Source: Atriophallophorus winterbourni (Eukaryota > Platyhelminthes > Trematoda > Plagiorchiida > Microphallidae). From it: a stretch of DNA of 64,000 nucleotides. Position 1 is the first letter of the stretch, and the number at the start of each line of letters is the position of its first letter. The position numbers were made by a program, and so were the translations under genes. Below, one piece after another: positions 45,860 to 58,037 of this stretch. The notes under the pieces are model-generated. The model was not told the origin of the DNA and did no database searches. It was given only the letters and a program-made list of their open reading frames with translations. The stretch is from assembly GCA_013407085.1 (NCBI GenBank), contig JACCGJ010018413.1, forward strand, positions 37,810 to 101,809. The letters are read 5' to 3'.

Positions 45860-47030
45860 ATATAACAAGTTTTTATTTCTATTTTAATTTAAACTGGAAC
45901 CGTAGTTTCTGTAAATAATCGTTTGTCTCAAAGAATGTATTCACTGAGTAAGTTAATATGCAACCCTTGAATTTTTGCTTTTCATCTTGAACCCATCTAA
46001 AACAAAAGATATTTGCAAATATTACAAACAAATTGTGTGTTTAAAAATATTACTAAGCATAGATTTTAATAGATTATTATAAAAGTGAATTTAGTCAAAT
46101 TAAAAAAAATTAAGGAGTATTTGCTCGATTATTGAAAATGTAATTATTAGTGCCAGTGAGAGCTTTATTTAAAAAATCAATTCCTTATTTAGGGAATATA
46201 ATTATTTTTCTCACAACCCGTCAGCTTGTATCACTTTTCGCTTTAATAATAACCACCACTCCGATCGATAGAATTTATAACCACACTCACCAAAACTTTG
46301 CTACAATCGCCATTTACTCGCAACGGAAAGCACGGGGATCAAATGAGATTAGATGACCACCGGGAACATAAATCGGACAATTTGCTGCAATCCTGGTCCC
46401 TAGATAACAACCCACATCTCGTAACAAACTTCCAAGTGACATTTAACAGCTTTTATGTCTGATTCGGAAACACGGTGAGCGCGTTCGGCGATTTTGCTTT
46501 TGTTAATGTGACACCCATGAATCATGGTGGTTTAAGAACTTTCTCTACTATAATAATTTATGGCGTAAACAGAAAACATGGATTCAATTAGCCAGATAAT
46601 TGGTTAATGAATTTTGAAATCTAGGATTCAACTTACCCGATGAAAAATATTAAGGTGGAACTGATGTTGAGCACACCTTATGAGAAGTTGTGAATATTTT
46701 TACAACAACTTCGATAGAGCTACCATATTTGTTTCTGAATTTCACGTTGAAAGGATGAAATTTTGACATAGCCGAGAACCTGTGCAGAATTTGCGGTGGG
46801 TTAAAAAAATCGACACGATAGTTTGTTTCAAGTTTCAAGCTAATAGATTTACAAGCTGCCACATGATAATCTTTTCAAAAAGTAGTTTAACCCGGATGTT
46901 GAATAGTGATTAGGGTAAACAGTTAAGGAGATTTGTACACTGAATGTGTAAGGAAATATGTAGGTGAATTTGCTTTAAATTTATACGTTAAACTACAAAG
47001 AAATTTGAGTGCAATCGATATGAGCAGTTT
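45860..47030. other. No gene seen
   Basis: AT-rich, with short frames only (for example 46150-46356 + and 46650-46862 -). Nothing recognisable. Confidence 0.5.
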
Positions 47031-47031
47031 T

Positions 47032-47072
47032 GGGTAACCTTTCACTTCTGACAGAAGCTTCGTCAGATCAAG
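47032..47072 (-). pseudogene. Decayed hammerhead motif, family B (solo)
   Basis: Minus strand: CUGACGA, extra A, GCUUCU GUC AGAAGU helix II and GAAAG. The core is nearly complete, but stem III (AG/GU) and stem I (UUGAU/ACCC) are mispaired. Confidence 0.5.
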
Positions 47073-47399
47073 GGTGATACGTTAAACTGTTCCATGAAAG
47101 GCGGCAATTGATTTGGAATTGCAAGTGAGATGACATGGCTGTGTGTGATTCAGCACAGGTTTTGAAATAATCGTCTGACCAGGTGATTATTATGTAAACG
47201 GTGGAAGCTGAATGCGATTACCTCTCGTCATTTCAGACCAAATCACGTTCCCTGCTCTAACGTCTAGACATTTGATCCAACATTAATACATCCAAGTGTA
47301 CGAGTCACTTGAAAATTTCGGTTCGAATCATACATGAGATAAACCCGTACAACCCTAATCGCTTTCACCTACGATACGAGAGAAAGCCAATTAGTCAAA

Positions 47400-47660
47400 C
47401 GCGTTTTTTACGCTTCTCCATGTTGGAGAAGATCAGATAATTCCTTCAGCTTCTGATCGTATACCACGCTGTCAGCGTGCAACTGACACCGATCCTTTGA
47501 GTAGTGCTTATCGCTGTGAGCGCCACAGAAGGCATTCTTCCTCCCGATTCTTCCTCCTCTGTTTAGTTCTTCCGAAACGCTGTGGAGCACGAGGCCATCG
47601 AGCGTTTTTGTTGCGGATCCATCGTCCAAAGAGAGAGGCAAACAACAACAACATGCGCTT
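47400..47660 (+). pseudogene. RTE LINE 3' end with AAC tail
   Basis: The + strand reads SSAYRCERHRRHSSSRF, like the C-terminal zinc-binding end of RTE proteins but with Cys residues lost, then CGARGHRAF and RIHRPKREANNN. It ends in a short AAC repeat near 47643-47653. The same region recurs at 48960-49080 and 57060-57240 in other copies. The minus strand is also open here (77 codons), which I take as coincidental. Confidence 0.65.
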
Positions 47661-47799
47661 GCGTATATCCACTTTTATTGTAATCAAAGCATGCGGTTTT
47701 ATTATTTGTATGCAATGCGGCATGGTATTTGAATTTATTTGATACCGATAGGGAATCCATTGTGATAAAATGAAAGTCCGCAATGAATCAGTTATAGCT

Positions 47800-48215
47800 T
47801 CTGACACGGAAGATTTGTAGGACCGAGGGTGTTAGTACAAACAGAGTTCAGGTTTAAATTGCATTCATCTGACCAATCCTAAGGCAAAAGCAAATTGATC
47901 CACCCATTAAATGTGGCAATTCCCTGATGGTTTATATTAGTGAGCTGGTGCTAACATCGTCCGCTGACCAAGTATTTGCGTAATCCGTGTGACCGATAAG
48001 CCTGCATGCTTAAACCGTGAGTGCTTAAGTTGTTATGCATCGTAATCCTTACATTCTACTGAACCGGATGCCAGATTGTTGAGATATCCGCCTCATCTAC
48101 CTTGTTGACATTGCTAGAATTGATCAGGTGAGTGGAATTTCAACCTAAACCCTGCTCATTCGGACACCCTTGTTCTGACAAAGCTCATGTGCCAGAAGCG
48201 AAACGTTACCAAGTT
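47800..48215. repeat. Foldback repeat of hammerhead family B
   Basis: The left arm, near 47800-47865, and the right arm, near 48130-48212, are diverged inverted copies (CCGAGGGTGTTAGTACAAAC against CATTCGGACACCCTTG). The intervening 270 bases are unique. Confidence 0.6.
48170..48212 (+). pseudogene. Decayed hammerhead motif, family B
   Basis: UUGUU, CUGACAA (should be CUGACGA), a helix II that pairs poorly, then GCGAAAC GUU ACCAA intact. Core change makes it inactive. Confidence 0.55.
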
Positions 48216-48216
48216 T

Positions 48217-48260
48217 ATCCATACTCGATGAGCGGAAACAGCACGAAACCGGTCATGGGG
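48217..48260 (+). pseudogene. Decayed hammerhead motif, family A
   Basis: CUCGAUGAGCGG, AAACA, GCAC, GAAAC, CGGUC, then AUGGGG. GAAA and stem III are intact, but CUGAUGA carries CUCGAUGA and helix II has mismatches. It starts five bases after a family B motif on the same strand. Confidence 0.55.
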
Positions 48261-48400
48261 TCTGTGTGTGATTGAAATGCATGCAAATTAGCTTTTTTGT
48301 TTATCAAATACAGTTCTTCATCAAAGATATTATGATATTGTTATTTCATTGTTAGAAGTTGACGATGCTGTGTGTATCATTTTACTTTATGTATGGAGAC

Positions 48401-48640
48401 TTACTTATTTACTTACTTACTTCCACCTTTGGTCCAGTCTGGGACATATCCCGCTAACCAGCTCTCTCCATGCATCACGATTCTGGGTGAATCTCTCCAT
48501 CTGCTTAGCGTCTGCATCTAAATCTCGACGCTAGGTATCTCTAGGCCGCCCTCACTTCCTCTTCCGTTGGGGGTCCAGGTGAGGGATTGTCAGGCTTTCA
48601 CCGTCAGACATCATTCAACTTCCAGCTGAGGATCCATCAT
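48401..48640 (-). pseudogene. 5'-truncated LINE 3' end with GTAA tail
   Basis: The minus strand reads RFTQNRDAWRELVSGICP, then RLDQRWK and a stop, then (GTAA)n with one GTAAATAA variant at 48422-48401. Upstream residues (GRPRDT, RRDLDADAK) are those of a LINE C-terminus, equivalent to the end of the 794-codon ORF. About 240 bases long, broken by stops. Confidence 0.75.
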
Positions 48641-48899
48641 CACTGAGGTCTGCGTTGTCTGTTAGTATCCTTGTTGGCGTTTGTATAGCTAGAAGATTTT
48701 TCACAAGGTGTGGTAGCTAGCCCCCCACTCAACCCTCCTCCTTTTACAGCCGAGCTTGGGACCGTCCTTGGCGGAGTTAATGTATGGAGAAGTTGTGCAT
48801 AATCGAGATAAAAATCAATCGAAGTTTTGATCCTAGAGCTTTTTCCTGTTGTTGTTGCGATCAATATAAATAATAAATAAAGGAAGATAAAAATATCAA

Positions 48900-49720
48900 A
48901 TTTTTGTTGATGCCGTTGTTCTTTGTACTAACTTTTTATTTTGCTTTGTCTTCATAGTCGATCTTTGCAGCGCTCACAGTGATAAGCAGTACTCGAAGGG
49001 TCGATGTCAGTTGCAGGCTGACGGCGTGATCTACGATTAAAAGCTGAGAGCAGTAGCTGCTTTTCTCCAGGCTTAATGAAGACGCCTTACACAGTGCCTT
49101 TAAATAGGGTGGGCAAGATGTGCAACTCGTAAGTTCAATGCCAAGGGCTTTCATATCTATTTTCGCAAAAGTCTTTGTGCAGGAAATGTGGTCTGTCTAA
49201 TGGTCTGCTTCCTGATTTCAACTAATTATAAATTAGGTCTCTTTAAATATGAAACTTTCCATATGCGCCAGCTAGCGTAGGCAGTGCCGTCTTAGTATGG
49301 AGAATATGTTCTGTACTATTAGGGTAAAAATGCTCTGTAGATCAAATTTAGAAAGCATTTCATCATTCGTTACTTTTTTCATCCACGATATCTTTAAGAT
49401 GCGGCAGATGCTTCCTAATTGGAAAGCATTCACCTCCCATTCGTATTTTGCTCGGATTTTCCATGTTTCACTACCGTACAGTAAGACATTCAGTTTTCAA
49501 AGTCAACTTGCAGTAGCCGCAGACACGAGAGTTCCAGCGGGACAAAATTGCAGCTGCTCTATCAATCCGTTTATTATTCTCCATGCCTTTCGAGTGTTGA
49601 CATGGTCTTGTGAGGAGCACGCTTTTCTTGCTATCGCGCTTAACGAAGCTAAGATTAAGCGAATTTCAATGCTCTGTTTGAACGAAAGTGTTGGTGATAC
49701 AAAGACTAAAATGTGTGCAT
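48900..49720 (-). pseudogene. Decayed RTE LINE, C-terminal part
   Basis: From 49720 down to 48940 the minus strand holds RTE C-terminal blocks (LYGSETW-like, then WMKKVTNDEM, EALGIE-like as MKALGIELTSC) and the final RRSRRQPATDID and YHCERCKDR zinc-type end. Several frames and stops. The orientation is the same as the RTE copy at 37372-39600. Confidence 0.7.
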
Positions 49721-51960
49721 AATTTCAAAAGGTGTGGTCCATTTTCATTGGTTATACCTACTCTGACCTTTGCGAATTAGTTTGGCCAAGACTCGTTACT
49801 TACAACAACTCTGGCATTGAAATCGCCAACTTTTACAGTACATTCATAATTAAAACGGAAAAAATGTATGTGGTCAGCATCTGACCTTGAAAAACTAAAT
49901 GTCACGTGTTATCGCTTAAGTTTTCAGTTTCAAGATTAAATACATATCTTAGCAATTACCATTGTATTTTAAATATTCGTTGATGAAAAAGAAATACCAA
50001 GTAGTCGTGCATTTTCGCGTATAGTCCAGTTGAATACTTACCATAAGTTAATACGCATGTGTCATCAAAGCGTTACGCAGCAAATACGGGTACAAATTTC
50101 GAAAGAATGTTTCAACACTGAGCGGTAACAATGGTTTCGGGGAGTGCATTCGAAATGAATAGGACACGTACAGAATAAAAAAGGCAAAGGCAATGAGAGA
50201 TTTGATCGTTTCTGGACGCTTACGTTTTATTTTGACCGCTATCACCTTCGTTGTTCTCATCATGTTCCAGCCAAGACTTATCGACTTGTTCAAGGGAACC
50301 GTGTTACCGATAGGGAGCACATCACATGGCCAGCAGAAGATAAATCTTAGCAACTTCAACCTTAATTTGAGGTCGATGGTTCCGTAAACTCTCTGACTTG
50401 TAAGCTAGAACTGATAGTTAAGGGAACGTTCAATTCTGGGAAAGTGTGAGTAAGATTCACTGACAAACCGGTAATCAGACAGCAGGTTAAAAAACCAGCT
50501 ACCTCGTCAGACATATTCGATAAGCATTTACGAATTTACCTGCTGCTGTGGTGTAGGAGAGCTTCAGTGTACAATTCAAAAACTGGAAAAACTATTGTCT
50601 GAAGACCACTTCGGTTAGTTAAACAAAAATTGTTCTAATGAGGTTAACAGTTACATCCTAGCCCACTTGATCGACACGAGCCCCCGCGTAAAACTGGAGG
50701 ATTCGTTGTCTGTTGTTTGAACGGTTCGCAAAAACGTGTCACGAAGACATGACTAGAATGTTTGAAGAACAGCTAAAATGATCACGATCAAAATCTTTCG
50801 CTCCTACGTATTTGTCCAGAAATGATTAGTTCATGAGTTCTCATTGTCTTGACCAGCATCGATATCGACCGAACCAGCTTATGCAATCACATGGGACATT
50901 GATTGTTGTGCTTATTTAAGGTTTGATGTTCATCAGATTCATTTTTCCAATTTTCTTAGGCACATATTGCAGAGTTTGATGTGAAATACAGCGGAAGATA
51001 ATCCTTGATCTAATTATTTAAACTCAATTTGTTAAAGTTCTATTTTACCAGATCATCATCTGATATTTGACTCGTGTTTTATTTGGTTGCATGTTACCCT
51101 ACATCCATCAAATTGAAGAAAATTGAACAATTAGTTAGTGTCCGCCCCTGACCCAATTTATAATTATTGAAGAAGTTTGGTCATATTGTATAATTGCCTC
51201 ACAAAACTGCATTCAACACCATGTGAGAGATAAATCTAGACAAATGATTAAACCATCCACCATACATGCACAAGCGCTTCATTAATTCACAGTTCTCACG
51301 TACTGCACATCCCTTCTTCCAAATTTCCTCCTGTAATTTATCATCCGTGACTTAATTGGGAAACACGCGCTGATTGAAACTTTCGAAGGGCTCGACGCTC
51401 AAGTGATTCCGAGATTTTGACGCGAAATAATTGAAAACTTACGCAGTTTTCTCGCGGTTATGCATGATACTGATATTGCACACTTGCTAAATTGAATTTA
51501 TTTCCTGTCGATTTTTGGCGGAGAAATCTCATTGAAGAATTAATGCAAAGAAGGAAACATAGAACTATCACGGCGAATCGTGATGTGTTAAACATTTGGT
51601 TAAATGAAAATATTTTCCTAATGCACGATAGAATGTAACGAAAGATATCAAAATTGAAAGCGATAAATATTAAGCACAGAACCGGGAGGAGGCTGAATTT
51701 ATGCAGTTATACAGAAAATAAAGTTCAGACAAACCAAATGAATATTTGGAGACAACGTTGAGTTAGCATTCAGAATATTTCTCAATAAGAAAATCATTTG
51801 CTTGAAAATGTATTATTTTTTGAGAAGGAAATGATGATGTAAAATGAACGTCGACCTTCAATAGACTCCACCACATTTCGTTGCCAAATCATGCCAATGG
51901 CAGCACAAAGGAATTAGAGTTATATTCAAAACTGATGAAATATATTGATACAATGATAAC
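49721..51960. other. No gene seen
   Basis: AT-rich sequence. The frames at 50048-50359 (-) and 50193-50387 (+) overlap each other and show no domain. I see no splice-flanked FHOD exon here. Confidence 0.5.
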
Positions 51961-51962
51961 AA

Positions 51963-52340
51963 GGTTTCAAGGATTCAAGGATTCATGATTAATAAATTCT
52001 TACTTCACAACACCACAGGATTATACAGCATGAATAAAAATGTAAATATATTATAGTACATAACGAGTAGAGTATATCAAATGTATGGCTCACGAATGAT
52101 GTTCGTTTGCATATATGATGCCAGGCAAGGAGACTCCACCACATGTTGGTGTATGGAATTCCAAAGAAATATAGCAATGCAAAAAATGGCACCGACATTC
52201 AATACGGAAATTTAGGATGTAAAGGGATAAGGTCTGCCCACGTGTCACTAACTCATCACACACTTGAAACAAATGTCTTATTTATTGTCCTTTAATTGAT
52301 GCAATTTAATAGATAAGAGTAATATCTCACCGTATCTTTT
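51963..52340 (-). pseudogene. CR1-like LINE 3' end, copy 1
   Basis: The minus strand reads FLWNSIPQH-like (WNSIHQHVVESPCLA), then YMQTNIIREPYI, the usual C-terminus of this CR1 family. It ends in an 8-base tail repeat (TTGAATCC, two units) at 51963-51983. Confidence 0.75.
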
Positions 52341-52633
52341 GTTCATTTACATACATTAGGAACTCAACAACCTCGCCATTGAGTTATGTCCGAAACCTGA
52401 ATAATGAAATATGCTAGTGATGACTGTCGTCTAAATGGTTGTTTCCGCATACACTGCATCAGCAAAAAGATTATGAGAAGTCACAGCTAGCGAACTTTAA
52501 CATCCGTGTGACCATCACTTTGTTGACAAGCATTATCGTGGTAGCTAGAGCATCGTATAACAGCGTCTTAGAAAATTAAAACTTCTTTACAACTTCTTCA
52601 CTGTTTCAAAGCATGTGAATCATGATATTACTG

Positions 52634-52677
52634 TCTCTTCCTGATGAGTGCGAACAGCACGCAACAGATCGTGAGAG
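52634..52677 (+). pseudogene. Decayed hammerhead motif, family A
   Basis: CUGAUGA and helix II (GUGC GAACA GCAC) are intact. GAAAC is GCAAC, and stem III and stem I are mispaired. Inactive. Confidence 0.6.
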
Positions 52678-52939
52678 TTTGTATGATGGAATGGAATGCA
52701 AATACGGATTTTTCATATAGGTCAATAGGTTTAACACCCGCCACATGTTTGTGGTCACAGGTTATTAAACAGGTTGGTTTTGTGAAGCTTATTCAACAGT
52801 GGCTTGCAAGTGTGAATTTTTTTAATTCTTATTCATAGATTTATTTATAGATGATATGCAGGTAAAACGCTATGCTTTACAAGACCCACAAAAATGTACA
52901 TCGGGTCGGATGGTAAACAAATATCAAAATATTGTTAGA

Positions 52940-53160
52940 TTATTGTCAAACGTGAAAAACATATTTGTCCATGTGGATATTTAGTGATTTCTTGAAAACG
53001 TCAACGGTGCCAGATTGTATCACGTGAGTAGGTAAGCAGTTCCAAAATCGCACATTGCGAACGGAAAATGCATATTTGCGGCAGTTCAGCATGCTATGCT
53101 GTTGGTAAAGTTTCGATTGGTGACCTCGCAGATGTGTGTTATGGGAAATATGAAACAAAC
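52940..53160 (-). pseudogene. CR1-like LINE C-terminus, copy 2
   Basis: The minus strand reads HLRGHQSKLYQQHSMLNCRK, VRNVRFWNCLPTHVIQSG and TVDVFKKSLNIHMDKY. It is a different CR1 subfamily from its neighbours and close in form to the end of the 7845-8480 element. Confidence 0.75.
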
Positions 53161-53359
53161 GATAATTGGCCTTGCCGGAAACCGCGGAGGTTCTCCTGTA
53201 TTTAGAACTCAGAATTCATCACTTGTATATAACACCACACCGAAAAAATCACTATCAAGATTCAACAATTTATGGTCAGAAAGCACATAGATTCACAATT
53301 ACCATAGCATAGTATATATTAGTGAATATTAGAAAATTGTTAGCTATTTTTGAAAGAAT

Positions 53360-53895
53360 ATTTGCAGTATTCTCGCTGGTAACATTACCAAGGATAACGT
53401 CAGTATGAATTCGCTCTACGATGGAGTATGCTGTATATCTGGGCTCTTTGGCAGCGAAAATATATTGCTCTCTTTGTTAAGAGCAAGAAAGTTACTGATG
53501 TTCCATACACCGGAAGATTGCGACGTCTGGGTCTATGTGACTTTACCCAATGGAGAATACGACGCGATATTATTCTTATCTATTGAATTTTGTCTACAGC
53601 TGGACATCTACTAAGACAAGAGTGTGATGCGAAAGTGATATCCCAAGTTACCGTATTGATTGTCGGCACGATGTTTTGCCTTATGTCCTAGATTCCTTTG
53701 GAATTCCCTACCCCAACATGCCTGATGTTTAATGCGAAATTGGACTTGTACTTGCAAACGAACATCATTCGTGAGCCTTACATTCGATATACTGTAATGG
53801 TTTTATACTGTTTTCCAATTTCCATTCATACCATTATCCTGTAGCGTTGTATAGTATAAAACTTTTTAATCATAAATCCTTGAATCCTTGAAACA
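53360..53895 (+). pseudogene. CR1-like LINE 3' part, copy 3
   Basis: The + strand reads VTDVPYTGRLRRLGLCDFTQ, then RRDIILIYWILSTAG and LYLQTNIIREPYIRY in broken frames. It ends with the tail repeat TTGAATCC (two units) at 53876-53891. It is opposite in orientation to copy 1, with the same tail. Confidence 0.75.
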
Positions 53896-54069
53896 CAGAA
53901 ACGGAATAAACATTTCTAATAGCAAGATTTACTTCAAAACCGCAAGAAGTGCCATGGAACAATGCAATCTGAATTAGTCTGTGAAAATTTGTGTATCGTG
54001 ATGTCGCCCATTTACGCCCGAACCAATTGTTGATAAAGCAACAAGATTTGCCTAGTTGAAAATCAGTCA

Positions 54070-55950
54070 CTACCGCTTGTATTGATCGTTGATCTTTTTA
54101 ATTTGCGCAATGAATATTGATCATTCTGTTTGACAATTACTCACTTCCTGTTGTCTTTTAGTGTTTATCACCTACGCATCACACATTTGTCTGATGAAAA
54201 CCTGCGTTGCACACTAAATGTGTTATTCGACATCGGGGGAAAAGGCAAACATGTTCTATCGCTAACAAGTCTTTTCATGGCGATGCAATTGATCTTAACA
54301 CACATATGTGTAGAATGCATGGATGACACTCTTCTTATTTATTACGAGGAGCGCTGATTTCTAGATTAATTGTGATTTTTTCGTTGATATCACTACAATA
54401 AAGTTTACATTAATCGATATTTTCTAAACACCAGATGGGAGCAATGTTGGACGGGTTTATCACAGTTTCAACATGGACTAAATATATTCCTTTTGACCCA
54501 GTCCTAATACAATTAATGCTCGTGCATAAAAATATACAAAGGCAACTCAGATTTCGCTAAAGATCACACTCAGATACTGCTTTACCGATCACATATTGCT
54601 GAATGCGACCTTGGGACGTTGAAGGTCTAATCGCGAGCTTTCGAATGATATGCAAAGCACCACCCTACGCTGCCAACACCAGATCAAGAATTGCCGAAAT
54701 AACAACAAAGCAATTGCAAAACCCGAAATAATTCAAATTTCGCGAAGACTGCATTGAGCAGTCGGAGGAGAACAGCTTCGGATTTATTGACAAGATGTAC
54801 AACAATCAAGCACACATTCGAAGCGGAGTATACAAGTTCGTCAATGACGGGTCAAACGAGCATCGTCACGAAATCGGGTAGACAAAATCAGATCGAAATG
54901 AACAGACATGACTGAGATCAGTGTTGTGTTTTGTTTGATGTTGCCTATCTAGTATAGAGGCGTGGTGTTGTGTTTGTTATTTTGTCTTGTGCGTAATAAA
55001 GCCTTTTGACAATCGGCGTCTTCCCTTGTGTTATGGCCGCGTGGTTGAAGGTTTTGACCTCAGGGAAGCAATCGATACTCATGCCTTGGGTACGTGTTTA
55101 TATGTTGGACTGATGAACCGCTGTTGCGATAAGGGCCACCGGCAAGTTTCCGGCCCTCGCACAACCCTCACACAAGGCAATCCATGCTACGTAAATAGAA
55201 AAACACATGACATCAAGATCTCAACGAACATCAGTTACAATTGCATCATAAAGAAGTCTTCAGTCTGATTCAGACAATAAAGAATACACTTGCGTTTGGG
55301 ATTTAACGAAGCGAAGTTGTGAAAGGGCAGTTGAGGGCAATTCGAAAATTCGCTTCGCAACTTCGTTCGCTCCAAAAAAGTGCCATTCGTTATTGTCGGA
55401 TCTGATTGAAATTATCTGAAATGACGTAACTGAGTTACTCGTGAGCAGAACAGTTAGTTTGATACGTGTTTACTCTGGAAATGGTTCATAAGCTTTTAAA
55501 CTGAATACGCGAAGTAAAACTCATTGTGCGTTGTGGGTACATTTTAATTGAATGCAAGCAATATGCATCTAGAAAATATTGATTCCTAGGATTTTGTTAC
55601 CATAAACAAGAGCAACAATCAATTCAACACATGACTGTGTTTATCAAAAGCCAACGCGATCAGACAACATATAACACATGACATGAGTCCCTCCCTAATT
55701 CTCGATATTGACCAGTCTCGTTATTGATTTGTTTCGTGCATCCTTCGTAGGGAGTAAACCAAGGCAAATGAGTTCCTTTACTCAAACTGCATTTGAAAAT
55801 AGGAACATCTAGTCAAACTATATTTAAAAACCACTAGATTCTATATATTCTAATTGGTTACACACTTCACCGAAGGCAGAAAATGATTGAATTGTTAATT
55901 CACACTACCGTATAGCGCTAACACGAACTGTTGAACTTTAAATATGTCAT
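54070..55950. other. No gene seen
   Basis: Short frames only. AATAAA at about 54993 lies in a GT-rich, LTR-like context, but no pair of LTRs or primer site is visible. The frame at 54987-55268 is not recognised. Confidence 0.45.
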
Positions 55951-55959
55951 AACAACCTT

Positions 55960-56620
55960 TCAATTCAGGCTTCAAGTATTAAAGGAATCGAGGAATAATG
56001 ACTAAAAAGTTAACAGTTTACAAAACCACAGGATTAAGGTATGAATGAAAATGTCAAAAATAATAGTAGATAACGAGTAGAGTATATCAAATGTATAGCT
56101 CACGAATAATGTTCTTTTGCATATATAAGTCTAGTTTCGCTTTAAATATCGCCAGGCAAGGAGAGTCAACCACATCTCGAGGTAGGGAATTCCCAAGGAA
56201 TGTTGCACGTACGACCAATCAATACGAGATCTTGGGACGTAAAGGGATAGGGTATGTCAACGTGTTGCTTTCTCGTCCGACGCTTCACACAAGTGTCTTA
56301 TTGGATGTTCTTTGGCAGATACAATTCCATAGGTCAGAATAATATCATGTCATACCCTCCATTGGGTAAAGTCACATAGACCCAGACGTCGCAATCTTTC
56401 AGTGTAGGGAACATTGCGAAGACCCATCAATAACTTTGTTGCTGTGTGATAGATTGTATTAAATAGAGCAATATCTTTCCGCAGCCAAGGAGCCCAGACC
56501 TCTACCGCATACTTCATCGTAGGGCGAAGGTAGACGTTCATTATCCTTGGTAACGTTACCACCGAGAATCTTCCAAGTATTCTTCGATATATACCTAACA
56601 AATTCATGGCCATCCATAAG
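55960..56620 (-). pseudogene. CR1-like LINE 3' part, copy 4
   Basis: The minus-strand frame at 56613-56350 has YLRPTMKYAVEVWAPWLRKD, then RNVPYTERLRRLGLCDFTQW. The remainder (56340-55960) matches the 3' ends of copies 1 and 3 (TCGTGAGCTATACATTTGAT-like). Frames are broken. Confidence 0.8.
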
Positions 56621-56689
56621 AAGGAGAAGAAAAAATGGCTTTATTTATTGTGCATTAAATCAATGAGATTTAATCCCAAAAGGATTTAA

Positions 56690-56990
56690 GGTTTTATGGC
56701 ATAAAAGCGAACATTTACAAGACCACAGTATTACGTTACGAATGAAAATGTTAAAAATATTAGTATATAACGAGTAAAGTATAGCAAATATACGACTCAC
56801 GAATGAAGTTGGTTTGTATATGGAAGTCAAATTTCACTTTAAAGAGCGCCATGCACAGAGAATTCACCACATATTGAGGTGGGGTATTCCAGAAAAATAG
56901 ATCACATGCAGCAACATATTACTAGAAACAAAACCATCTTAGTGATAACGACACCGAACTAAATATTAATTTCATTGAATATCAAGTGCA
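56690..56990 (-). pseudogene. CR1-like LINE 3' end, copy 5
   Basis: Matches 55990-56190 and 52000-52180 in the same orientation: on the + strand ACGAGTAAAGTATAGCAAAT, then CGACTCACGAATGAAG and CATGCACAGAGAATTCACCA. Only the 3' 300 bases are present. Confidence 0.65.
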
Positions 56991-56999
56991 GTGCACACG

Positions 57000-57460
57000 A
57001 CCATAGACCAACGTGCTGTTGGCCTCCTTCCGTCAATGTCAACTGTGGAGGTGCATCGCGAGTGCCTGTTGGTTTCATGCTCCACAACTTTCAGAATGAC
57101 TAAACAGTCCGATTTAAGGGATTTCCTCCAAAGCTCTCACAGCGTTAAACAGTACTCGGTCGTTCGGTGGCAGTTGCACGTTGACGGCATGAAATATGAT
57201 CAGCCACCGGGTGCAGTATCTGCTTCACTCCAGCTTGCTTCTAAAGTGAGCGGTCAATAGCAAGTTTTTTCCAACTTCTAGATTCAATGTCAAGAGCTTT
57301 TATGTTTGTTTTGAAAACGTCTTTGTGTGGCAAGTGTGGTCTGCTTAATGTTATACTTCTTGATTTCAACTCACCATAGAGTAGATCTTTTGGAATACGA
57401 CCTATGACCCAACCAGCGTAGGCGGCGCTATCGCAGTAAGGTGAACATGTTCCGAAGAGG
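57000..57460 (-). pseudogene. RTE LINE C-terminal fragment
   Basis: The minus strand reads VVFQKIYSMVS, then ADHTCHTKTFSKQT and LLTLNLEVGKNL. These are the same C-terminal blocks as at 37372-37584 and 48936-49250, with several stops. Confidence 0.65.
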
Positions 57461-57993
57461 ACCTCGTCATATGCTTGTTATGTACATCCATGGTCGACAT
57501 CGATCGATGGAAGCCAACAATGGTGTTGAATGCCTTCAGCGCTCAACAAATGTGCACGTTCCAGGCTTATGCTTGCAATTCGTGATTTGTAAAAAATATT
57601 TCGTCATGTTGCTTTCCTGCCATTATAGATTCTGCTTAACGACAAATTTAGCACAATTGAAAGAAACGAGTAACCCTTAGCAATAAAACGCCTCTTTCCT
57701 AATAAGGTACATGCCGAACTTATTCTGAATGCCTTGAGAATGGTGTTATACCTATATTGTGGTGCTCACATCCGCAAACCACAACAGGTTTCTGGTTTTT
57801 TGCCATCATATGGTGGCGACATTAAGAATAATTTGGTCTTTTATAAGCGTCTTGAGTGCTTGGTTAGTAATAAATTCGTGATTCGGCATTAGAACATCGT
57901 GGTTCTTCGTAAGAAACCTAAATAGGACATTCAAGTATACTTTTTTTTACCACATTACCAATATTTCAAGGCTCACTAAATCTGATCTTACTG

Positions 57994-58037
57994 TCTCCAC
58001 CTGATGACTGCAAACAGCCAGAAACCGGTTGTGGTGT
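57994..58037 (+). pseudogene. Altered hammerhead motif, family A
   Basis: Stem I CCAC/GUGG, CUGAUGA, GAAAC and stem III ACC/GGU are intact, and the cleavage triplet is GUU. Helix II is CUGC/GCCA and pairs badly, with a CAG alternative that leaves a bulge. Activity is doubtful. Confidence 0.55.

Noticed and set aside
47308..47320. GGTTCGAATC, a perfect tRNA B-box-like string
   Set aside because: The flanks do not form a cloverleaf, there is no A box at the right distance, and no acceptor stem pairs. Not a tRNA or tRNA-derived SINE on this evidence.
47408..47641. 77-codon minus-strand frame with a Cys/His-like pattern
   Set aside because: Homologous copies at 48960 and 57140 show that it is the antisense of an RTE C-terminal end; the + strand reading fits the family.
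50048..50387. Overlapping frames with hydrophobic stretches on both strands
   Set aside because: No domain, no splice context and no repeat copy. Chance AT-rich hydrophobicity is sufficient.
54900..55290. GT-rich stretch with AATAAA, like an LTR R/U5 region
   Set aside because: No matching second LTR, no primer-binding site and no gag or pol frame nearby.
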